Shown here one piece after another: positions 17,474-26,598 of a DNA stretch of 64,000 nucleotides. Both the position numbers and the translations under genes were made by a program. Every line of letters begins with the position of its first letter. Within the stretch, counting starts at the first letter, position 1. Origin of the DNA: Parachlamydiales bacterium (GTDB taxonomy: Bacteria; Chlamydiota; Chlamydiia; Chlamydiales; Rhabdochlamydiaceae); assembly GCA_020053915.1 (NCBI GenBank), contig JAGVMG010000072.1, forward strand, positions 62,001-126,000, written 5' to 3'. The notes under the pieces were generated by a model. It worked only from the letters and a program-made list of their open reading frames with translations, was not told the origin of the DNA and did no database searches.

Positions 17474-17887
17474 AATCACCTCATTGTTGAATTGTTGCGA
17501 AACGTTAGAACGAGCAATGTTTTACTCCCCCTCTTAAAAATTGAGCAAGTCTTTAATATCACGAACAGATTAATTGAAAATTATATTTTACCATCAATTG
17601 ATGTTAGTGCGTAAATGCAAAGTTTTACCACAGAGAAAGAAGTTCTCTTTCTACTCTCTGTGGTAATATTACATACACAAACAACAACACAACGCAAACT
17701 ACTTCGAAGATAAACACATTTAATATCACATCTAAAAACAGAAAGAGTTTGACAAAATATCACACAAATAAATTATACATAGAAATACAGCATCAAATTT
17801 ACTGATTTTTAAGATGCGACAAGGAAAACAAGAAAACAAATCAAACAAAACACAAGTAGTTTTAAAGACCAAAACAAAGGCAAAACT
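17474..17887. other. AT-rich divergent intergenic region
   Basis: 414 bases between the divergent LRR gene and the gene at 17888. It must hold promoters for both but no convincing boxes were picked out. The only structured part is the hairpin repeat at 17625-17666. No open frame with coding character was seen. Confidence 0.6.
17625..17666. repeat. Interspersed hairpin repeat (TTACCACAGAG type)
   Basis: Arms ttaccacagag (17625-17635) and ctctgtggtaa (17656-17666) are exact reverse complements; the inside (agaaagaa against ttctctttct) pairs further with a 2-base bulge. This CACAGAG/CTCTGTG repeat resembles one dispersed in many unrelated bacterial genomes, as I recall. No terminator T-run. Confidence 0.65.
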
Positions 17888-18259
17888 ATGATTAGATCGG
17901 GAGAAGAGATTTTAGCGGATATCGAAGCGACTCTTGATCAGCTCATCCGCAATGCAGAAACAATAGACACTGTCATTCCAGATACCCTCTTTACAAATGA
18001 GCTCCAGGCATTGCAAAAGACGCAAGAGAGCTTGCTTGCACGTCTCTTGCACATGAATGATCTCTTGGATGACGATCAAAAAAAGCAACGGGCACGTAAA
18101 GATCCCGAAAAGTATGCAACGGTTGAACACAAAGTAGAAGAATTCGGAAAGTTGACAGCACGCATTATCCGCTATGTGGCAGATGATTTTAAGCGCGTTA
18201 AAAACCGAAGCGACAAACAGCCCAAGATCGGCCGGAACCGAAAAAAGAAATTCGGTTAA
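17888..18259 (+). CDS. Small helical protein of unknown function
   Basis: 123 aa, almost all helical and charged, with heptad-like stretches (EEILADIEATLDQLIRNAE; LQALQKTQESLLARLLHM) and a strongly basic tail (RSDKQPKIGRNRKKKFG). No signal peptide or membrane segment. The size, coiled-coil nature and basic tail would fit a nucleic-acid-binding or chaperone-like protein, but no family is recognised. The stop overlaps the convergent protease-like gene at 18256 by 4 bases. Confidence 0.6.
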   Translation: MIRSGEEILADIEATLDQLIRNAETIDTVIPDTLFTNELQALQKTQESLLARLLHMNDLLDDDQKKQRARKDPEKYATVEHKVEEFGKLTARIIRYVADDFKRVKNRSDKQPKIGRNRKKKFG

Positions 18260-19305
18260 TTGCGTAGCGAATACGGAATAAACACAATCTCCCCTTCATC
18301 GCTCTTAGCATTCGTTCCTTTGCGCAGGTATTTAAACACACTGGAGAATAACTCAAACAGCTCTTTCGCTTGGCTCGTCCCTCGAATTTCATAGATCCCT
18401 TTATTGGGGTCAAAGAAATAGCTCAAATCATCTGAGATCTTAATCCACGCTGTTGCATGGCCATACTCTTTTCCATATTTACCAAAACCTAAGAGATAAG
18501 CGCCTGAATCTAAGTCTTCAAAATCGCAGAGTGTTCTCACAGGTTTTGAAAGTAAATCCTTAGCAACGAGCTGATGCGCATGGTAGCCCCCAGAAAAAAA
18601 AGCCCGTTTTTTTTCCCCTGCTTTCGGTTCAACAGCTTCAATTGTTGCCCAGGGCATTCCAATCTTAAGATCGAGAATCTTGCCCTTCTTTAAAACTAAG
18701 CTCTGGAGCAAGACAGCCTCTTTTCCCGCGCCCTTTTTAAATTGCTCACCTAAAGCCAGCATGTGCGCCTGAGGATCAGGAAATTGATGACGCGTCTTTA
18801 AATACAAATTCAAAAACCAAGCCACCTGCCCCTGACAAATTCCTTCGTAATGCTGAAATTTAATGACAGGCTTGATCTGACGAAGCCTTTTTTGGATGCG
18901 CGGGTCTGATGTTGGCAAAGGAGACTGTTCATTTAAGTGATTCCCTTCTGCACTCGGACGATTGATCGATTTCATCAATTTGACAACACTTTTCGGGACC
19001 TCCTCATCAAAGCCTCGGTTCAGCCAGTCTGCGCGATTTTTTAGCGTGACGGCAAGAGCCTCTGCTCCGCAATGGGAAAAAATTTCCGCATACGACCTCA
19101 AAACGAATGCCAGAATATGCCGAAAGGGAGCCGTGAGCCATTGGCATACGCTCCACCTTCCGCTCAAGAGCGCTTGTGCAGGCTGAGTCTGAATTTCACC
19201 CTCTTTGGGGCGGTGATTCAACACCTGTTGTATCGATGGAGAATGACGCAAGAAATGCTGGATCCCATTAAAAGAACTCAGATCAGGTTTTTGTATAGAA
19301 GACAT
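18256..19305 (-). CDS. YopT-like (C58-type) cysteine protease homologue, copy 1
   Basis: 349 aa. The C-terminal two thirds has the order and spacing of the YopT/AvrPphB (peptidase C58) triad: Cys157 in GICQGQVAWFL, His283 in YGHATAWIK and Asp299 in YFFDPNKGIYEI. In that family the enzyme cleaves lipid-modified Rho GTPases or other host targets. The segment VIKFQHYEGIC to LDLKIGMPW is closely matched by the paralogue at 22073. The N-terminal 110 residues differ and contain only a moderately hydrophobic stretch (about 55-88). Start: ATG preceded by GGTGG. Assignment is by motif only; a structure prediction would settle it. Confidence 0.7.
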   Translation of the reverse strand: MSSIQKPDLSSFNGIQHFLRHSPSIQQVLNHRPKEGEIQTQPAQALLSGRWSVCQWLTAPFRHILAFVLRSYAEIFSHCGAEALAVTLKNRADWLNRGFDEEVPKSVVKLMKSINRPSAEGNHLNEQSPLPTSDPRIQKRLRQIKPVIKFQHYEGICQGQVAWFLNLYLKTRHQFPDPQAHMLALGEQFKKGAGKEAVLLQSLVLKKGKILDLKIGMPWATIEAVEPKAGEKKRAFFSGGYHAHQLVAKDLLSKPVRTLCDFEDLDSGAYLLGFGKYGKEYGHATAWIKISDDLSYFFDPNKGIYEIRGTSQAKELFELFSSVFKYLRKGTNAKSDEGEIVFIPYSLRN

Positions 19306-19395
19306 AAACCACCAAAATTATAAAATTTTCAGCAATTATAACAAAACAGAACAAAAACACAAACTAAACAAATTACTACATCATTTACTCTACCA

Positions 19396-19424
19396 TTGAT
19401 TAAATCCTCCTCTTCTCGTATAAA
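19396..19424 (+). promoter_or_regulatory. Promoter of the tandem-repeat protein gene
   Basis: TTGATT (19396-19401) and TATAAA (19419-19424) with a 17-base spacer, about 36 bases before the start codon, which has AGGAG upstream. Good match to a vegetative promoter. Confidence 0.6.
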
Positions 19425-19459
19425 ATTTACCGCGTCTAACCTCTTAAAGGAGAATACCC

Positions 19460-21103
19460 ATGGCTGCTAAAATTGTCCCCCCCCCTGCTGCAACGCCACA
19501 AATTTATTTTGATTTAAAGAAGACTTCCGATGCATCCATATGGAAATGCATCGACATTATTGTAAAAAACAATAGTCACGTCGCAGAGTCTATTAACTCG
19601 TGGAACAGTCGAATCCTTGATCCAACATTTCAGCCTACAAGCGAAACTCTAGCATCTCTTAAGAGGCTGCTAACCAAATTGATCAGCCATACGCAAAACC
19701 TAAAAATACTGGATGACTCATTTCTCAAAACACTCCAAGTAGATCCGCCTATTTTCTGGAATACGAAGTGCGTTAAGCCCTGTATCGAAGCTAGCCAAGA
19801 GATTCACAAAGTCATCATGCCCTTGATCTCAAAACTCATGCAAAATTTAAGAGACAACAAACCCCTCTCTGAAACGCATAGCGTTTCTACCGAACCTTCC
19901 GATACAGAATCTTTAGGCGGTTTCTTTGAAAAAGCCTCCCACTGCACTGCACAAGCTCAAGAAACACACCAGCGGCTTTTAGCAAATGTAGAACAACTTC
20001 CCGCCTTTAACGAAGCCTCCTTTAAAGAGACGATTGCACGATTTACATTCCCAACAGATGACTTACCAATGCTCGCTGAAAGCACGTTAGGAGAACTCAT
20101 TGAGCGTCTAGAAAAAGGAGAACGCTTGACCTGGGAGACTGGAATTCGGGACATTAGGACTCTGACAAATTGGATGGTTTGCTCTGACGACTCTCTATGT
20201 TCGGACATTCGTGAGGATCGGATTTTTGATCAGGCAGCTGTTCAACACCCAGCAGCATTGCTAGACATCCTTAGAGCCAGCCTAAAGGCAATGGATCCTT
20301 CCTACCAAATACCGAGCACAAGCTCCTCCTCTCAAGGGAGCTCCCAGCCGTCCGTTCCTCCCGGAACACCTTCTGTGTGGATCATAAGACAACACAGATT
20401 CTCCGTGCCCAGCACACAATCAAGATACCTGGACGGATACCTCCACTTAAATCCGCTTAAAGCCATTTATGATAAATTATCCCGCAGGGAGCTTGCGAAT
20501 CGTGAAGAGAGACAAGAGATCTACAGAGGGATCAATTGGCTGCATGGATATGAAGGTCCTGAACTCAAGACGGATACGGCAAGAGAAGATTACATTAAGT
20601 ACTACCAACGCAATCCTCCCCTGCTACTAGATGCACTCAAAGTCATTCTAACAGCCCACGGAATGAACATAGCGTTTGTACCTCCGGGAACACCATCCAA
20701 TTGGGAAGTGACTGGGGAGCTGGGAAAACGCACCTTTTCTGTACCCAAAATACAATCGATCCACCTTACAGACGCCTATTTGAATCAACTCAAGGCCGTC
20801 TACGAAAAACTGATGGGTCAGACCGGAGATACACACACAAAAACGACCCCAGAAGAGAGGCAACGGATCTACGATGCGGTCGACTGGCTCCATGGCTACG
20901 AAGACCCTGAAATCACAACAGACGACGCAAGGCAAGACTATAAAGAGTACTATCAGTACAATATCCCGAAGCTATCGGAAGCGCTTAAGACCGTTCTCGT
21001 CGCTCATGGGAAAATTGCTTCTAGCTCCTCGTCGTCAAGCTCTATGCCGCCGAGTTCCTCTCCTGCTAAACCTGTAGAAGAGCGCTACTGGGATTTTTTA
21101 TAA
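19460..21103 (+). CDS. Repeat-containing protein of unknown function (putative effector)
   Basis: 547 aa. Two tandem units of about 110 residues are evident: one from about residue 295 (PGTPSVWIIRQHRFSVP ... INWLHGYEGPELKTDTAREDY ... LLLDALKVILTAHG) and one from about 407 (PGTPSNWEVTGELG ... VDWLHGYEDPEITTDDARQDY ... KLSEALKTVLVAHG). A third, worn unit precedes them (IRDIRTLTNWM ... HPAALLDILRASLKAM, about 230-275). Ser-rich linkers lie before unit one and near the C-terminus. No known domain, no membrane segment. It carries its own promoter and AAGGAG site, and is followed by a strong terminator. Neighbours on both sides are C58-like protease genes. Confidence 0.7.
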   Translation: MAAKIVPPPAATPQIYFDLKKTSDASIWKCIDIIVKNNSHVAESINSWNSRILDPTFQPTSETLASLKRLLTKLISHTQNLKILDDSFLKTLQVDPPIFWNTKCVKPCIEASQEIHKVIMPLISKLMQNLRDNKPLSETHSVSTEPSDTESLGGFFEKASHCTAQAQETHQRLLANVEQLPAFNEASFKETIARFTFPTDDLPMLAESTLGELIERLEKGERLTWETGIRDIRTLTNWMVCSDDSLCSDIREDRIFDQAAVQHPAALLDILRASLKAMDPSYQIPSTSSSSQGSSQPSVPPGTPSVWIIRQHRFSVPSTQSRYLDGYLHLNPLKAIYDKLSRRELANREERQEIYRGINWLHGYEGPELKTDTAREDYIKYYQRNPPLLLDALKVILTAHGMNIAFVPPGTPSNWEVTGELGKRTFSVPKIQSIHLTDAYLNQLKAVYEKLMGQTGDTHTKTTPEERQRIYDAVDWLHGYEDPEITTDDARQDYKEYYQYNIPKLSEALKTVLVAHGKIASSSSSSSSMPPSSSPAKPVEERYWDFL

Positions 21104-21111
21104 GGAACAAG

Positions 21112-21137
21112 ACCGCAGGGAAAATTTTCCCTGCGGT
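21112..21137. terminator. Bidirectional terminator between convergent genes
   Basis: Perfect 13+13 palindrome (21112-21124 with 21125-21137), flanked by A-rich sequence before and TTCCTTTT after. It lies between the stop codons of the repeat protein (plus) and the gene at 21150 (minus), so it can serve both. Confidence 0.75.
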
Positions 21138-21149
21138 ATTCCTTTTAGC

Positions 21150-21950
21150 CTAACGGATATCGGGTAACACTCTTTCCGAAAGCGGCTGAACTGCACCGAT
21201 CACATGAGAAATCCACTCTTTAATTTCAGGCTGATTCGCTGCACCGAACCACAATCCAAACTGCATGTTTTCTTGCGGGTCACTTGCTTGCGTAATTCGG
21301 ATGGCAAAAGCAAATTCCTTTCCCTGATTGTCATTAAAAAGATAGTAAGCACCGACAAGTTGACGTTCCATAGAGACGCTCTTAAGCGGACAGTCAAAAA
21401 GATGCGCTGGATAAGCGGCTTGGTTCTCCTGATAAATATCCAAAGCTTCTTGAGGGCGTTTATCGGCCCCTTCTGCATTCGGATAAACAACGTAGAGATC
21501 TCCGCCCTCGCGTAAAAAGTCTCGAATGGTGGTCGCTCGCTCCTTGACTGTAGAAATGCTCTCTGAATTCCCTGCAACCGAGGGATGAACAACGCCCTCT
21601 GGAATCACTTTCTCCTTAATACACAGCGGCGTTGCTGGCAACGGAGTATGAATCACTCCCCTTAAGTTACGAATCTCACCGCGTTTTAATTGTTCTGAAA
21701 GGACATGCTCGACGATCGCTTGTAAATGCACATAAGGTCTAACCTTTGGATCTGCATCGACAACTTCAAAAACGCCCTGATCAACAAGCGTTGTCCAGGC
21801 ACTTTTCAAGGCTTCTTTGCAGTCTGAAAACTGCTCTGCCTTAAGGGCAAAAGAAACCTCTGTATTTATTTGCTGAACCAACAGATCTTTATGCGACAAA
21901 ATTACAGAAGCATCTGTATTTTCTGATGAACGGGATGAGACTGCGGCCAT
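21150..21950 (-). CDS. Chlamydial protein of unknown function
   Basis: 266 aa from the ATG at 21950 (MAAVSSRSSENTDASV), preceded by AAGGAAAG; the longer frame to 22019 adds a hydrophobic stretch that could be read as a signal sequence but lacks a ribosome-binding site. The C-terminal part includes LYVVYPNAEGADKR, ALDIYQENQAAYPAHLFDCP, LVGAYYLFNDNQGKEFAFAI and FGLWFGAANQPE. No enzyme motif is recognised. It lies between two effector-like genes on the same strand. Confidence 0.6.
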   Translation of the reverse strand: MAAVSSRSSENTDASVILSHKDLLVQQINTEVSFALKAEQFSDCKEALKSAWTTLVDQGVFEVVDADPKVRPYVHLQAIVEHVLSEQLKRGEIRNLRGVIHTPLPATPLCIKEKVIPEGVVHPSVAGNSESISTVKERATTIRDFLREGGDLYVVYPNAEGADKRPQEALDIYQENQAAYPAHLFDCPLKSVSMERQLVGAYYLFNDNQGKEFAFAIRITQASDPQENMQFGLWFGAANQPEIKEWISHVIGAVQPLSERVLPDIR

Positions 21951-22072
21951 AGTTCTTTCCTTATATATAGGGTTAACAAAGATAAGGGAAAAACATACTC
22001 CTAAGGCTATTAATTGCAAATCAGATTATCTCCACATAATTCAATTTTCAGTAAAAACGTAGCTCGCACGAT

Positions 22073-23065
22073 TTAAGCCTTTCGCAGTTGACATGGAACA
22101 AAACCGATCCTGTTCTCCTTCGCCACGCGACCTTCGTTGGATTCAGCTAAATACTTGATCACATCCGCAAACAATGTAAAGGCAGCCTCCCCCTGTTGGG
22201 TACCTTTAATTTCATAAATGCCATCATTAGGATCGAAAAAATAGCTTAAGTCATTTGAAACTTTAACGAAGGCAGTAGCATGCCCAGGAAAGCCCAACTG
22301 GTAAGCTCCTAAAGGAAGCTTTTCAAAACGGCGGATTGCCGAGGGCAATTGCAATTGAATCGCCTCATTGTCCAGCTTAAGCAACTTCTCGAACCATTTT
22401 TGTTTCGGCATCCCAATTTTCAGATCGAGAAGTTTTCCGCCTCGTATAAACAAACTCTGAAGCAAAACGGATTCCTGCGGCCCACCCTGTTCAAAGAGTT
22501 TTCCCAATGCCATCATATGAGCGCTCGGATCGGAAAACTGTTGACGTGTCTGCAAATACAACTTCAAAAACCAATTGGCCTCTCCTCGGCAAATCCCTTG
22601 GTGATGCTGGAACTTGATGATCTGTTTAGGTGTAAAAAGACGTTTTTGTAATCGCGGATCAGTGACCTCAATGGGGGCTAACTCATTCAGAGGGCGGGCT
22701 TTTACACTCGGGTTATTCTTCGTCGAGATGAGATGAGTGACTCCCGGAATAGCCTTAGAGACATCAGGATCGTTTCTGAAATACCATGCAGAAATAAATG
22801 AAATAGGAAATGCGATTGCAAATGAGATTGCAAATACAAACATAACCGCGCTATGCAAGACAATAGCCGCTGCACCAATTACAATCGGCAGCAGTGCAAT
22901 CGGCAGCACAATCCATCTTCCACAGAAATTTCTTGCGCCAGGATTATTTTCGGCAGAGCAATTGCTGTTTCGATGGCTCAGAACTTGCTGAACCGCAGTG
23001 GAGCTGTTTAGAAGATTTTTAACGCCTTCATAAGAAGTAAGCTCCGAAGTATTAATAATACTCAT
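22073..23065 (-). CDS. YopT-like (C58-type) cysteine protease homologue, copy 2, with membrane domain
   Basis: 330 aa. Triad as in copy 1: Cys159 in GICRGEANWFL, His262 in PGHATAFVK, Asp279 in YFFDPNDGIYEI. Unlike copy 1 it has a strongly hydrophobic double segment (about residues 52-95) with a very short turn, the bilobed pattern typical of chlamydial inclusion-membrane (Inc) proteins. This suggests a protease domain anchored to the vacuole membrane facing the host cytosol (inference). ATG preceded by GGTGAAATT. Start of both copies shares a helical QHFLRHSPSIQQVLNHR/KNLLNSSTAVQQVLSHR stretch. Confidence 0.72.
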   Translation of the reverse strand: MSIINTSELTSYEGVKNLLNSSTAVQQVLSHRNSNCSAENNPGARNFCGRWIVLPIALLPIVIGAAAIVLHSAVMFVFAISFAIAFPISFISAWYFRNDPDVSKAIPGVTHLISTKNNPSVKARPLNELAPIEVTDPRLQKRLFTPKQIIKFQHHQGICRGEANWFLKLYLQTRQQFSDPSAHMMALGKLFEQGGPQESVLLQSLFIRGGKLLDLKIGMPKQKWFEKLLKLDNEAIQLQLPSAIRRFEKLPLGAYQLGFPGHATAFVKVSNDLSYFFDPNDGIYEIKGTQQGEAAFTLFADVIKYLAESNEGRVAKENRIGFVPCQLRKA

Positions 23066-23176
23066 AATTTCACCATTAAATCACAAAATAATGGAAATAT
23101 TAACAGAATAGAATAAAAAATCAAACGAAACTTATTTCTACAAAGAATAGTGGTAAAAAAATATAAAAATTCGCAA

Positions 23177-25219
23177 TTAATACTGCGCAAGAGCGCGGAC
23201 TGCAAGCTCGATGTCTTTGAGCTGCGGCAGCACCTCATCTTCGAGCACTTTACAATACGGCACCGGGCAATCTTTGCCGGCGACACGACTGATCGGCGCA
23301 TCGAGGTAAGTAAAGGCCTCTTCCATGATACGGGTAGCCACTTCCGCGGAAAAACCGCAGTTACGGGCAGCTTCTTGAGCGACCACACATTTGCCCGTTT
23401 TACGCACAGAGGCGAGAACGGTTTCCATGTCGAGAGGAACAAGGGTGCGTAAATCGATGATTTCGACAGAGATCCCCTCTTGGGCGAGTTTCTCAGCGAC
23501 TTGCGATGCCATGAAGACCATCATACCCCAGCAGACAAGAGTGACATCATCGCCGGAACGGACCACTTTCGCCTTTCCAAAGGGAAGCCATTCTTCGGGC
23601 TTCGGCTCGGGACGCGCGCAGAAGACGCGCTGGCGGTAGAGCGCTTTATGTTCTAGGAAGATGACGGGATTGGGATCACGGATCGCTGTTTTTAAGAGGC
23701 GTTTCGCATCAGCAGCGTTGCTAGGAACAACCACTTTCAACCCCGGGCAATGCGCGAGATAGGCTTCAACGCTCTGAGAATGATACGGGCCGCCCTGAAT
23801 ATATCCACCGTAGGGCATCCGGATCACAACAGGGCAATTCCATTCCCCGTTGGAGCGGTAATAGTAGCTAGAGAGTTCGTTAAAGAGCTGATTGATTGCT
23901 GTCCACATGTAATCGGCGAACTGGATTTCAACAACAGGTTTAAATGACCCGACAACAGACAGTCCAATCGAGACGCCCACAATGGTCGACTCTGCTAAGG
24001 GAGAATTAAAGCAGCGGTGTGCGCCGTGTTTTGCGGTCAGATTGCGTGTGATTCCAAAAACGCCCCCTTTTCCATGCGCGACATCTTGTCCGAAGACGAT
24101 GATGTTCGGATCGCGCTCCATCTCTTCATCAAGAGCGTGGTTGAGAGCGTCCATCATGACGATGCTGTCAGGAGAGGAGCTTGAATCTTCTTCAGTAAAC
24201 AATGTAACGGGAGCTGGATCAGAAGGTTTAAACACTCCTTCTGCAGCTGATTCTTTCGGAGGAAACGGCACTTGATCCGCTTCGACAGCGGCGGCTTCCA
24301 CGAGCTGAAAACAGCGGGCGCGGAACTCTGTGAGCTCTTCTGTCGAGAGGAATCCTTTTTCAAGGATCCACTGCTCAAAACGAGGCACTGGATCTCTTTC
24401 TTTATCGAGTTCCACACAGGTTTGATCTTTATATTTTGCAGGATCATCGCTACTGCTATGCGGTCCAATACGCGGTACTTTTGCGACAACAAGGCTGGGT
24501 CCCTCGCCTGCACGCCCTCTAGCGACTGCTTGAGCGAGCGTTGAGGAAACCTCTTCGTAATCACAACCATCAATATCAAAGACAGCAAGTCCTGCGTAAC
24601 CTTGAGCGACTTTTGCAATTGATCCACCTGTTGTCTGATTAGAGACAGGCATCGAAATCGCCCATCCGTTATCTTGAATGACGAAAATGACGCTTAAGCG
24701 ATGCAGACAGGAGAAATTGAGCGCTTCGTGAAAATCCCCTTGAGATGTCGATCCATCTCCGCCAGAGACATAGACCACTTCATCTTTACCTTGTAACTGA
24801 ACCCCTTTTGCCACGCCGACCGCTTGTAAAAATTGAGAGCCAACAACGCTCGATTGGCAGGGAATTCTAAGAGCGCGATGAGAAAAATGTTCAGGCATCA
24901 TCCTTCCCCCCGAGTGATGGGGAACTTGACGCGTCAAAAAAGAACCAAAGAGATCATTCATCGGACAGCCGAGACCGATCGCAAAGCCGCGATCGCGGTA
25001 ATAAGGCAATCCCCAATCTTTTCCAGGAATCAGACTCAACGCGCTCACAGCACCAATCATTTCATGTCCGTGAATTTGCAAATGGAACGTACCGCCTTTG
25101 TTTTGGCGCACGAGCTTTTGCATTTTTTCATCCATTAAACGGGTGAAATAGATCGCTTCTAAAGCTCTTAAACTTCTTTCTTTGAGCGTCTCAACTTCTT
25201 CTTTTAGATCAATTGACAT
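23177..25219 (-). CDS. 2-oxoacid dehydrogenase E1, fused alpha and beta subunits
   Basis: 680 aa fusion of thiamine-diphosphate-dependent E1 alpha (about 1-330) and beta (about 345-680), of the branched-chain 2-oxoacid/pyruvate dehydrogenase type. The TPP motif GGDGSTSQGDFHEALN ... VIQDNGWAIS is in the alpha half; the beta half has VMMDALNHALDEEMERD, FGQDVAHGKGGVFG and PYHSQSVEAYLAHCPG. C. trachomatis CT340 has the same alpha/beta fusion (from memory, annotated as oxoisovalerate dehydrogenase). It decarboxylates a 2-oxoacid and feeds acyl groups to a lipoyl E2, which is not in this window. The UPF0158 gene precedes it by 2 bases, so they share a transcript. Confidence 0.92.
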   Translation of the reverse strand: MSIDLKEEVETLKERSLRALEAIYFTRLMDEKMQKLVRQNKGGTFHLQIHGHEMIGAVSALSLIPGKDWGLPYYRDRGFAIGLGCPMNDLFGSFLTRQVPHHSGGRMMPEHFSHRALRIPCQSSVVGSQFLQAVGVAKGVQLQGKDEVVYVSGGDGSTSQGDFHEALNFSCLHRLSVIFVIQDNGWAISMPVSNQTTGGSIAKVAQGYAGLAVFDIDGCDYEEVSSTLAQAVARGRAGEGPSLVVAKVPRIGPHSSSDDPAKYKDQTCVELDKERDPVPRFEQWILEKGFLSTEELTEFRARCFQLVEAAAVEADQVPFPPKESAAEGVFKPSDPAPVTLFTEEDSSSSPDSIVMMDALNHALDEEMERDPNIIVFGQDVAHGKGGVFGITRNLTAKHGAHRCFNSPLAESTIVGVSIGLSVVGSFKPVVEIQFADYMWTAINQLFNELSSYYYRSNGEWNCPVVIRMPYGGYIQGGPYHSQSVEAYLAHCPGLKVVVPSNAADAKRLLKTAIRDPNPVIFLEHKALYRQRVFCARPEPKPEEWLPFGKAKVVRSGDDVTLVCWGMMVFMASQVAEKLAQEGISVEIIDLRTLVPLDMETVLASVRKTGKCVVAQEAARNCGFSAEVATRIMEEAFTYLDAPISRVAGKDCPVPYCKVLEDEVLPQLKDIELAVRALAQY

Positions 25220-25221
25220 CT

Positions 25222-26331
25222 TTACGACTTCTTCTTCTGTTTTTTAGACTGAATGGGGGTCACTGTTTTCATACCAGGCTTCTTCTCTTCCGCGGATTCT
25301 GGCTTGAGAGAACGCTCTTTTTTCTTGCCAGGCAAAAAGCCTTTCACGACATCCATAATCGTGGACTTCTCTTCCTCTGGCTTAGGAGGCACTTGCTTTC
25401 CGATCGTACGGATAAAGCGATCTTCTTTTGCAGAGCCTGTGATCTCTTCGATCTCGGCTAAGCGGCTTGACAAGTGGCGTAGGGATTCCAATCGCTCGGA
25501 CAATGCCTGAAGCTTCGTATCCACTTTAACACGAGAACTTCCGCGTAAGTTAGCCAAGAGCTGCGCTTCTGTATCAAACTTCGCAGAGAAGGTAACGCTT
25601 GCGGCACTTGTGATTTCTGGAAGATAGAGAAAAAGACGGCACATCGGCGGCACTGTCGTATACATATCAATAGAGACCTGAGGCTCCATCTCCACCTTGA
25701 CCACTTGCTTAGGAGGTCTTCCTCGCTTAGGTCGTGGGTTGAGCGCTTCATTCGAGTAATAGGTTTTAGACTTAGCGAGCAAAATTTCGCGCGAGGCCAC
25801 GACATCTTTCGGCACTTTTGCGTCGAACAAATGACGCTTGAGTTTTTCCATCATGTTCTTATTCAAATCGAGGTCTTCTTCGAAGACAAATTGGATCTGC
25901 TGCGTGCGAAGCCATTCGATGATCCGGATGCGCGAGCGCTCTAAGTAATATTGCTGCCATTTTTCCAATTCGGTCAAATGGTCGTAAATGAACTCTAAGA
26001 AATTTTCTCGGGCTTCTTTAGACTGGATGATATCGAGAAGCTTTTCCTTCGTATCGATGTCATACACCTTCTCATTCACAAACCCTTCCATGAACTTCTT
26101 CGTCTCATAAAAGGTCATTTTTGGAAGTAAGCAGTACCGCTCTCTGTTGGTAAAGAGTTCTTGCTCTAAGTCTTCGAGTTCTTTTAACCCTTTATCCAGG
26201 TCCACATAAACGATGAAGCCTTCGACTTTATCGAGATAGAAATCCCGTTCATCATCCGATTTTGCAAAAGCGTCCATGAGTCGATGGTAGCGCAATAGGA
26301 GTGGATTCTGAGCGCGAGGAAATTTTGACAT
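25222..26331 (-). CDS. UPF0158-family protein with AT-hook-like motif
   Basis: 369 aa from ATG 26331 (MSKFPRAQNP). The N-terminal half has the UPF0158 pattern (LMDAFAKSDDERDFYLDKVEGFIVYVD, then WQQYYLERSRIRIIEWLRTQ). The middle has an AT-hook-like PRPKRGRPPKQ (about 210-220), a minor-groove DNA-binding element. The tail is Lys/Glu-rich and disordered. This combination suggests a DNA-binding regulatory protein. It is the first gene of a two-gene unit with the E1 fusion. A terminator-like hairpin lies upstream on the same strand (26434-26467), so transcription into the gene may be attenuated. Confidence 0.75.
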   Translation of the reverse strand: MSKFPRAQNPLLLRYHRLMDAFAKSDDERDFYLDKVEGFIVYVDLDKGLKELEDLEQELFTNRERYCLLPKMTFYETKKFMEGFVNEKVYDIDTKEKLLDIIQSKEARENFLEFIYDHLTELEKWQQYYLERSRIRIIEWLRTQQIQFVFEEDLDLNKNMMEKLKRHLFDAKVPKDVVASREILLAKSKTYYSNEALNPRPKRGRPPKQVVKVEMEPQVSIDMYTTVPPMCRLFLYLPEITSAASVTFSAKFDTEAQLLANLRGSSRVKVDTKLQALSERLESLRHLSSRLAEIEEITGSAKEDRFIRTIGKQVPPKPEEEKSTIMDVVKGFLPGKKKERSLKPESAEEKKPGMKTVTPIQSKKQKKKS

Positions 26332-26423
26332 AAACAATCCCTTTTAAAATGGTGAGAATAACACAAGGGGGGATCCTGGTTCAAGGACAATTTGCCGCTC
26401 AAAAACAAAGAAATATACCGGCC

Positions 26424-26467
26424 GATACAAAAAGACCCGCCGCGAGCGCTTGCACTCAGGGCGGGAC
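26424..26467 (-). terminator. Orphan minus-strand terminator-like hairpin
   Basis: CCCGCC (26436-26441) pairs with GGCGGG (26460-26465); read on the minus strand the stem is followed by TCTTTTTG. No minus-strand gene lies directly upstream of it (the genes at 26599 and 26946 are on the plus strand), so it may end a leader or small RNA of the UPF0158-E1 unit, or a long antisense transcript. Confidence 0.55.
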
Positions 26468-26598
26468 ACTTAGACTAAATATTTTCCTTGAAATTAAAGA
26501 TATGAATCTAACAATAAGCAAGTTACATTAATTTTCTAAAATTTTAAAATACATTCAGTTGTCAAAATTTGACAAGTGTACTACACTGTGTTACAATT

